DNA from: Verrucomicrobiales bacterium
GTDB lineage: Bacteria; Verrucomicrobiota; Verrucomicrobiia; Verrucomicrobiales; Akkermansiaceae
NCBI GenBank assembly: GCA_003527555.1
Contig: DPWT01000066.1
Span: 1-27,897 of the forward strand
DNA length: 27,897 nucleotides
Direction of reading: 5' to 3'
Position numbers and translations under genes: made by a program. Under the pieces are notes generated by a model. It did not search any database and was not told the origin of the DNA. It was given only the letters and a program-made list of their open reading frames with translations. The first letter of the stretch is position 1, and each line of letters starts with the position of its first letter. Of the stretch, positions 22,910-27,897 are shown piece after piece.

Positions 22910-23557
22910 ATGAAAAAGTTTATAATGCGTAGGGCAGCTGGAGATCCTTTGGCGGTGATTATCGATAAGGCTAAGACGCGAGAGTGTGCCAATAGAATGG
23001 GCGAGGGCGTGGAGCTAATCAGTATTGAGAAGATTAATACCGACGGTAAGCTGGGCTTAAAGGCTGGTTATAAGTTTTCCGATATCAACAAGCTGAAATA
23101 CAGCGTCCGTGATGCGATGAACGAGGCTGCGAGTCCGGTGATATGGTCTTATGGTGCAGGGAAGGCAGATGATACAGGGAAGGCAGTGACTTTTAAATTT
23201 AAGGACGACAAACTTACCATCATACAGAAGAAACCAGATACCGCCATGGCCAATAATGAAGTGACCGAACCCGAGGGAGTGAATCCTCAGATATCTGCTC
23301 ATGCAAAGGCCATGATAGGGGGCATGCGTGTTACTACCAAAGTGAAGATCGATTCTGGCATAGCAAAGACTGATGCTGCCGACGTAGACGGTAACGTCAT
23401 TACTCTAATGGACATTTCGATAGATGCGATCATGGCTGAGCCAGATAAAATCAGAGCTCTACGTAGTGGGGGTTTTGATAAAGCTAAGGCAGCTCTTAAG
23501 GGTGTTGAGAGAATCAAATTTGAGGTCAAAGAATCTGTCTCTGTAGAGATGAGGTAA
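22910..23557 (+). CDS. Body of a probable lipoprotein, unknown function (5' end disrupted)
   Basis: As read here it is a 215-residue soluble protein starting MKKFIMRRAAGDP. However, coding sense continues upstream of this ATG in the same frame (GSGTVTEITHFGEQ), and the segment before that, in another frame, carries a lipobox signal. The intact ancestor was therefore probably a lipoprotein of about 260 residues, and this ATG is likely internal. The body is rich in Lys and Asp/Glu, with the elements MGEGVELISIEKI, GLKAGYKFSDINKLKYS and a C-terminal GVERIKFEVKESVSVEM, plausibly mostly beta. No catalytic motif is evident. It resembles verrucomicrobial lipoprotein hypotheticals in style. It is divergent from the ABC operon and convergent with rpsP. 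Confidence 0.65.
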   Translation: MKKFIMRRAAGDPLAVIIDKAKTRECANRMGEGVELISIEKINTDGKLGLKAGYKFSDINKLKYSVRDAMNEAASPVIWSYGAGKADDTGKAVTFKFKDDKLTIIQKKPDTAMANNEVTEPEGVNPQISAHAKAMIGGMRVTTKVKIDSGIAKTDAADVDGNVITLMDISIDAIMAEPDKIRALRSGGFDKAKAALKGVERIKFEVKESVSVEMR

Positions 23558-23628
23558 ATGACAATCTCTAAGTCACGTTAGATCAAAAACTCTTCGATCT
23601 TGTTTCGTGATGGGTAGTTTTGTTTCCC

Positions 23629-23661
23629 AAAAGAAAACGCGCCGATCAGTAGACCGGCGCG
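23629..23661 (-). terminator. Rho-independent terminator of rpsP
   Basis: CGCGCCG (23638-23644) pairs with CGGCGCG (23655-23661). The stem can extend inward by TC/GA across one A.C mismatch. On the minus strand it is followed by TTTTCTTTT, which is what terminates rpsP. On the plus strand there is no T tract after it. Confidence 0.82.
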
Positions 23662-23709
23662 ACAAACAAAACACGATATGAAAATAATCGTATAAAAGGG
23701 GATGGCATT

Positions 23710-23967
23710 CTATGCCTCTGCCTGCATGGATTCTTTGCGGGCTTTCTTGATTATACTGCCAACGGTGTCGGATGGTTGTGCACCCTTGGTAATCCAGTCG
23801 TCGGCCTTGGCAACGTCTAAAGTGTAATTCACACCTTCTTCCATGGGGTTGTATGTGCCAATTTGCTCGATATAACGTCCGTCGCGACGCTTTCGGCTGT
23901 CCACTGCTACGATCTTGTAGAAAGGACGATCTTTGGTGCCTTGGCGGTTGAGTCTGAGAGTAAGCAT
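23710..23967 (-). CDS. rpsP: 30S ribosomal protein S16
   Basis: An 85-residue small-subunit protein binding 16S rRNA. Sequence is typical: [20 protein letters not shown], then [20 protein letters not shown], then a C-terminal [20 protein letters not shown]. The frame is open upstream to 24054, but the ATG at 23967 gives the standard S16 N-terminus. It is not followed by rimM or trmD, which often form an operon with rpsP; instead a terminator ends the transcript 50 bp downstream. It is divergent from obg. Confidence 0.96.
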   Translation of the reverse strand: MLTLRLNRQGTKDRPFYKIVAVDSRKRRDGRYIEQIGTYNPMEEGVNYTLDVAKADDWITKGAQPSDTVGSIIKKARKESMQAEA

Positions 23968-24013
23968 GAAATGATGGGTAAAATGAATGAGCCAGAAGTG
24001 GCGGGAGCGGGAA

Positions 24014-24040
24014 ATTGTACGAATACATGTCGTTTGCCAA
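24014..24040 (-). promoter_or_regulatory. Candidate rpsP promoter
   Basis: On the minus strand TTGGCA (24035-24040) and TACAAT (24014-24019, 5 of 6 to consensus) with a short 15-nt spacer. The start would be near 24006, about 40 nt before the rpsP ATG. Confidence 0.38.
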
Positions 24041-24116
24041 GCGAAAAATAACACATTCGGCTCTATTTCGCATTTTCATTCCCAAAATTACTGCTATCAA
24101 CCCGCACCGCTCGATT

Positions 24117-24145
24117 TTGGAAGTTACATATTGAGCGTCTATACC
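24117..24145 (+). promoter_or_regulatory. Candidate obg promoter
   Basis: TTGGAA (24117-24122), a 17-nt spacer and TATACC (24140-24145). The predicted start near 24152 leaves about 12 nt before the ATG at 24164, a very short leader with no Shine-Dalgarno. Confidence 0.38.
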
Positions 24146-24163
24146 CTAAATTTTTTTATCAGT

Positions 24164-25219
24164 ATGTTTATCGATCATATTAGAATTTACGCCGAAGCTG
24201 GTGACGGTGGCAATGGTGTCGTCCACTTTCGTCGAGAGAAATTTAGGCCCAAAGGAGGACCTGATGGTGGTGATGGTGGAAACGGTGGACATATCATACT
24301 TAAGGTAGACCCTGCTGTGGACAACCTGAAAGCCTATTCATATGATCCCAAATTGATCGCTAAGAACGGTGAACACGGAGCGGGTAACCGGAAACACGGG
24401 AAATCCAGCAAAGACAGAATTGGTAAAGTTCCGCCCGGCACAGTGGTCTACCGAAGTAATGCATCTACGGTTTCCGAGGCAGTGGAGCTTGAGCGAGGTG
24501 GAGAAGGGGTCGACCTCGAACCTATCGCTGATCTTACTGAGTATGGAGATGAATTTGTGCTATGCGCAGGAGGTAAGGGAGGTAAAGGCAACTGGCATTA
24601 CAAGTCATCTACTAACCAAGCTCCTGAAGAGCATACACTGGGGACGGAGGCCGACTTTGGCGTATTTTATTTGGAATTACGACGTATTGCGGATGCTGGA
24701 ATGGTCGGGTTTCCTAATGCTGGCAAGTCTACGCTGGTGAATAAGCTTTCTCAAGCGGCTCCGAAAATTGGGAATTACCCGTTCACAACACTCAATCCTA
24801 TGGTTGGTGTGGTTGAGTTTCCAAAATACCGTCGTTGCACGATAGCAGATATTCCAGGGTTAATCGAAGGTGCCCATGAGAATCGTGGGCTCGGACACGA
24901 GTTCCTGCGTCATATCACCCGATGCAAGCTCCTTCTCTTTGTGATTGATATGGCGGGTAGTGAAGGTCGTGATCCCATCGAGGATCTCCAAACACTGAGA
25001 ACTGAAATCAAGATGTACGATGATGATTTGTCAAAATTTGAGTGGATTATTATCGCCAATAAAATGGATATTGACGGTGCTGAAGAAAATCTTGTTACTT
25101 TCAAACAACGCTTTCCGAAGCAAACCATTGTCTCGTTATCTGCGGATACCGAGGAGGGACTTGGAGGCTTACGCGAGGAGCTGGATAAACGCGTGGGCTA
25201 CAGGCGAGATGTTAGTTAA
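24164..25219 (+). CDS. obg: Obg-family GTPase (CgtA)
   Basis: A 351-residue essential GTPase for large-subunit ribosome maturation and stress control. The glycine-rich Obg fold spans about 1-165 (AEAGDGGNGVVHFRREKF, GGPDGGDGGNGG, CAGGKGGKGN). The G domain follows: G1 GFPNAGKST (182-190), G2 in YPFTTLNP, G3 DIPGLIEGA (229-237), G4 NKMD and G5 SLSADTEEGL. No extra C-terminal domain follows the G domain, a common short form. The frame is open upstream to 23987 but would overlap the rpsP region; the ATG at 24164 gives the canonical MFIDHIRIYAEAGDGGNG. It usually follows rplU-rpmA; here it is divergent from rpsP. Confidence 0.96.
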   Translation: MFIDHIRIYAEAGDGGNGVVHFRREKFRPKGGPDGGDGGNGGHIILKVDPAVDNLKAYSYDPKLIAKNGEHGAGNRKHGKSSKDRIGKVPPGTVVYRSNASTVSEAVELERGGEGVDLEPIADLTEYGDEFVLCAGGKGGKGNWHYKSSTNQAPEEHTLGTEADFGVFYLELRRIADAGMVGFPNAGKSTLVNKLSQAAPKIGNYPFTTLNPMVGVVEFPKYRRCTIADIPGLIEGAHENRGLGHEFLRHITRCKLLLFVIDMAGSEGRDPIEDLQTLRTEIKMYDDDLSKFEWIIIANKMDIDGAEENLVTFKQRFPKQTIVSLSADTEEGLGGLREELDKRVGYRRDVS

Positions 25220-25381
25220 GGTGTGGGGGGTGCGGTTGAATTGCGGCGTGGCTAACTCGCAGGACGAGGCAACAGTAACCTGTTTTTACCATTTTTGGTA
25301 ATACAAGTAATGATCGTCTGACAAGATACAGCGTTCTGTTCACCTAGGCGCCATCAATATGCTAGGCATTGTAATCTTTAT

Positions 25382-26539
25382 TTACTCAGGAATTGAGTGA
25401 TAGATTTGCTCAAGAGTAAGTACACCATATGCAGTAACCAAGACAGGATCGCTCTCCCACCATCTTGCGTTGGCGCTGTTGAGCCATGATCCATCTTCTC
25501 GCTGTTTTGAGAGAAGTTGGTTGCCAAGATCAGGACGCCAGTCAGCTTCCCTGCCGTCTTTGAGTTTTAGTTTGTCGATATTGGCTGCAGCAAGCGCTTT
25601 CGCCATTGCATGGTAATAGTAGTAGAGCCCTTGCTGACCTAGTTCGGGATGTTCTTTGGTTGCCAGACCGGCATTTTCTTTCACGGAATAATGTTCGCTC
25701 AGCCACTTTTTAACGGCCTTGACGCGTATGTCCTGCTCGTCAAGGTCGGCATAAATCAATGAGAGTAGTCCGGCGTAGGACATTGAACCGTAGCCTCGAA
25801 GCTGTTCAGTTCCATCGGGTAGTACGTAGGGATCAGCCTTTGAGCCACCGACGTAGTAGTTGAATGAGCCATCATTGCTAATGCCCTCAGTCTTGTTGGT
25901 TTCTCTGAGGTTTTGCACGCGAGAAACAAATCCAATTGCTGCATCCCAGTCTAGTTCAGGCTGTTTGCCATTGGCGTTGTCACGGGCGATGTGGCGGGAG
26001 AGCCTCAGAGCCTCGATTGATAGGTGGGTGTTGGAAAGATCCGAGTGCTTATAAGTGCCGCCGTAGCCAATTCCACCCAGGTGTTTTTTGTCGAGGTCGC
26101 CGAGGTTGCCCGGGGTAGCCTGCATAGCGATCAAGTAATTACGGGCTTTAAGGATAGCGGGGTGGTATTTATTGTTCCCTGATGCCACTAGCGCAACAAT
26201 GGACGTGGCTGTGTTGTAAGTAGCGAGTCCTGATCCATAAATTCCACCATCTTCTTTTTGTTGCTTTGCCAGCCAGTCTAGGCCTTTGCGAACGTAATCA
26301 GCATCCTTGTAGGTGGGTGAACGCAGCGCGCAACTCAAGGCGAGAGCTGTGTATGCAGGATAATTAGCATCTCTCCAGAAGCCTTTGGCGTCTTGTTGTG
26401 TCTTGAGATAGGCGTTGCCGCGTTCAATAGCTCGTTTGCTCTCCAGTTTAATTGATAGCAATGGCTTGTCACTGCGTTGCGCAGCGAGCGGTAGGCAGGT
26501 AGCGATACTTAAGGTGAGAATGGAGCTTACAATTTTCAT
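25382..26539 (-). CDS. Secreted prenyltransferase/squalene-cyclase-fold protein
   Basis: A 385-residue protein with a signal peptide (1 to about 20, MKIVSSILTLSIATCLPLAA). It consists of repeated helical pairs like the alpha/alpha toroid of terpene cyclases: IERGNAYLKTQQDAKGFW, GLDWLAKQQKEDGGIYGSG, RNYLIAMQATPGNLG, FVSRVQNLRETNK and LLSKQREDGSWLNS. The QxxDGxW-type motifs recall QW repeats. No DXDD protonation motif of squalene-hopene cyclases is seen, so cyclase activity is unlikely. Secreted members of this fold occur in planctomycetes and verrucomicrobia, role unknown. The ATG at 26539 is chosen because the open frame up to 26593 adds a His/Pro-rich leader before the signal peptide. It lies 152 bp downstream of the trxB end, same strand. 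Confidence 0.8.
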   Translation of the reverse strand: MKIVSSILTLSIATCLPLAAQRSDKPLLSIKLESKRAIERGNAYLKTQQDAKGFWRDANYPAYTALALSCALRSPTYKDADYVRKGLDWLAKQQKEDGGIYGSGLATYNTATSIVALVASGNNKYHPAILKARNYLIAMQATPGNLGDLDKKHLGGIGYGGTYKHSDLSNTHLSIEALRLSRHIARDNANGKQPELDWDAAIGFVSRVQNLRETNKTEGISNDGSFNYYVGGSKADPYVLPDGTEQLRGYGSMSYAGLLSLIYADLDEQDIRVKAVKKWLSEHYSVKENAGLATKEHPELGQQGLYYYYHAMAKALAAANIDKLKLKDGREADWRPDLGNQLLSKQREDGSWLNSANARWWESDPVLVTAYGVLTLEQIYHSIPE

Positions 26540-26691
26540 ATCGTTATGGTGTGAATGTGGCGGAGATTCAGGGTGCGACGAGCGGCGAGGCAACCACGGT
26601 ATGAGGTGGAAATGCTTTACCTCTATCCTTTATAATAACGTAGTTGAACGATTATTCTTTGTTTTTTTTCACAGAGAATCTCTGACGTCGT

Positions 26692-27492
26692 TTAATCTTG
26701 CTCGGCGAGCCAACGCTCCACTTCAATGGCAGCAGCGCAGCCTTGGCCGGCGGCAGTGATGGCCTGTCGGTATTCCGTATCGGAAATATCACCTGCGGCG
26801 TATATGCCATCCACGCTCGTACGGGTGCCTTGCTTTTGAAGGATGTAGCCATTTTCATCTGTTTCCACCAGCCCATTTAGAAAACTGCTATTTGGGGTGT
26901 GACCGATGGCCATGAACACGCCCTCGACTTCAAGTTCTGAGGTGTCGCCCGTCTGGGTGTCAACAAGCTCAACAGCGCGAATATCTCCCTTTTCGTTGGT
27001 TAAATACTGCTTGATACCGGAGTTCCAGATGACTTCAATTTTTTCATGCTCAAGTGCACGTTGAGCCATGATCTTGGATGCGCGGAGCTCATCGCGCCGA
27101 ACGATCAGGTGCACTTTGCTAGCGAACTTTGTTAGGAATGTCGCTTCCTCACAAGCTGAGTCACCTCCGCCCACAACGCAGACCGGAACGTCGCGGTAGA
27201 AGGCTCCGTCACAAGTCGCACATGCAGTCAGTCCGTGTCCGCCTTTAGTCAGTTCCTCTTCGCCTGGGAGCCCGAGATAGCGAGCTGAGGCACCGGAACA
27301 AATGATGACCGCCTTCGTCTGGATATCCTTAGAGCCCACCTTGAGGGTGAATGTGCCGTCGTCTTCCTTGGTTACGGTTTCTACCTGACCAAATTCGACG
27401 CGAGTACCGAATCGTTCCGCCTGTTGCTGCATACTAACCATTAACTCGGGACCGGTAATTCCTTCGGGGAATCCGGGGAAATTTTCTACATC
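26692..27492 (-). CDS. trxB: Thioredoxin reductase, N-terminally truncated at a sequence junction
   Basis: FAD/NADPH enzyme that reduces thioredoxin. The visible part runs from DVENFPGFPEGITGPELM (beginning near 27492), through the redox-active CATC in LTACATCDGAFY, the NADPH motif VVGGGDSACEEA and GVFMAIGHTPNS, to GIYAAGDISDTEYRQA and a C-terminal helix. The ATG at 27441 is internal: homologous sequence continues for another 17 codons upstream. About 45 residues including the FAD-binding GxGPAG motif are missing because the sequence changes to unrelated DNA at about 27493, with an in-frame TAG. The gene is probably intact in the real genome. The family is certain. Confidence 0.93.
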   Translation of the reverse strand, partial: DVENFPGFPEGITGPELMVSMQQQAERFGTRVEFGQVETVTKEDDGTFTLKVGSKDIQTKAVIICSGASARYLGLPGEEELTKGGHGLTACATCDGAFYRDVPVCVVGGGDSACEEATFLTKFASKVHLIVRRDELRASKIMAQRALEHEKIEVIWNSGIKQYLTNEKGDIRAVELVDTQTGDTSELEVEGVFMAIGHTPNSSFLNGLVETDENGYILQKQGTRTSVDGIYAAGDISDTEYRQAITAAGQGCAAAIEVERWLAEQD

Positions 27493-27500
27493 CTATAGAC
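27487..27500. other. Abrupt junction between two unrelated sequences
   Basis: trxB coding sense stops at about 27492 and an AT-rich symporter frame on the other strand begins within a few bases. By hand count 27181-27240 is 37 of 60 G+C, while 27541-27600 is 22 of 60. No insertion-sequence ends or target duplications are seen. The likeliest reading is a chimeric assembly. Confidence 0.75.
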
Positions 27501-27897
27501 AATTTGCCAAAAGTTTACGGAATCTATACTGGAGGATTTATAGGTTTCATAATCTTAATGGCAATTGGTGAACAGATGGGTATGTCTGCAAAAGCAATAG
27601 GTGTTGCTTTTGTTGCTTTTACAATATTCATCTATGCATTAATTGGTTATCTATCAAGAACAGCACAAGCAGATGCGTATTACGTAGCTGGAAGACAAGT
27701 GCCTACTGTATTCAATGGAATGGCAACAGCAGCAGACTGGATGTCTGGTGCTTCATTCGTTGCAATGGCAGGTGGTATTTACTTTAAAGGTTATGGATAT
27801 ATGGCACTACTTGTTGGTTGGACTGGTGTTACATATTAGTTGCAACTTTATTAGCACCATACTTAAGAAAATTTGGATGTTACACAGTTCCAGATTT
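27495..27897 (+). CDS. Sodium:solute symporter fragment (partial at both ends, frameshifted)
   Basis: A fragment of an SSS-family transporter of the cation/acetate (ActP-like) group. GIYTGGFIGFIILMAIGEQMG, a second span VAFVAFTIFIYALIGYLS, YYVAGRQVPTVFNGMATAAD and WMSGASFVAMAGGIYF are the usual first three membrane segments. The frame ends at a TAG (27837-27839). Adding one G near 27828 restores GWTGGYILVATLL and carries the protein to the window end (YTVPDF), so a single-base deletion is likely. There is no ATG at the junction and the 5' end is missing. Codons are A/T-ending, unlike every neighbour, which points to a different source genome. Confidence 0.85.

Noticed and set aside
23567..23602. 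AGATC...GATCT hairpin after the lipoprotein-like gene
   Set aside because: A 5-bp stem with an 11-nt loop and only a short T run is not a convincing terminator.
23987..24163. Upstream extension of obg (59 residues)
   Set aside because: It overlaps the rpsP promoter region, has no homology to Obg, and the canonical MFIDHIRIYAEAGDGG start is at 24164.
25271..25287. AACAG-TAAC-CTGTT-TTT after obg as a terminator
   Set aside because: The stem is only 5 bp with three T; too weak to call.
26672..26684. CAGAGAATCTCTG inverted repeat beyond the trxB stop
   Set aside because: On the trxB strand it is followed by an A tract rather than T, so it does not work as an intrinsic terminator, and the stem is short.

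Overview
The window looks like a stretch of bacterial chromosome, most probably from a marine or aquatic member of the Verrucomicrobiota. This assignment is inferred from gene content and protein style: a porin-like barrel with a 'YDSQ..FRG' N-terminus, a FadL-type barrel, a SET-domain protein, a glutaminyl-cyclase-like M28 enzyme, a zwf-opcA pair, a secreted terpene-cyclase-fold protein, and several small hypotheticals. Most starts lack a Shine-Dalgarno sequence. There are no rRNA or tRNA genes, CRISPR arrays, transposases or phage genes that I can see. Most of the window is densely packed housekeeping and envelope genes in short operons on alternating strands.

Layout. Bases 1-356: the 3' end of an unknown gene, then a small membrane zinc-ribbon protein. 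512-2148: fabF with a hotdog thioesterase (acyl-chain metabolism). 2163-3995, minus: an M28/glutaminyl-cyclase-like enzyme and a parB with no adjacent parA. 4139-6149, plus: a secreted unknown, a SET-domain methyltransferase and pyrF. 6161-8569, minus: an MBOAT O-acyltransferase with its SGNH partner. 8570-9796: a 427-bp regulatory gap, an outer-membrane barrel gene and a strong terminator. 9795-13451: alr, a hypothetical, a thioredoxin-fold protein lacking its CxxC, and a TSUP permease. 13712-16368: zwf and opcA (oxidative pentose phosphate entry). 16431-19687: a FadL-like barrel, an HTH-MBL fusion, a MutT-type Nudix enzyme and a metallophosphoesterase. 19904-22656, minus: a three-gene ABC-2 transporter operon. 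22779-23557: a lipoprotein-like gene whose signal-peptide end is separated from the body by a TAG codon and a frameshift. 23710-25219: divergent rpsP and obg. 25382-27492, minus: a secreted terpene-cyclase-fold protein and a truncated trxB.

The most important caveat is at the right end. The trxB reading frame breaks off abruptly near 27492, before its FAD-binding N-terminus. The remaining ~405 bp are AT-rich and encode a fragment of an unrelated sodium:solute symporter carrying a one-base frameshift. This looks like an assembly chimera and should not be read as a biological neighbourhood.

I did not find a convincing novel multi-gene system. The best leads are single-gene oddities: the HTH-MBL fusion, the Cys-less TlpA-like protein, the disrupted lipoprotein and the bacterial SET protein. 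There are also regulatory structures: a predicted 5'-terminal stem-loop on the porin mRNA, a 14-bp palindrome at about -43 of fadL, and several starts lying very close to a promoter. Promoter calls were made by eye and are tentative.
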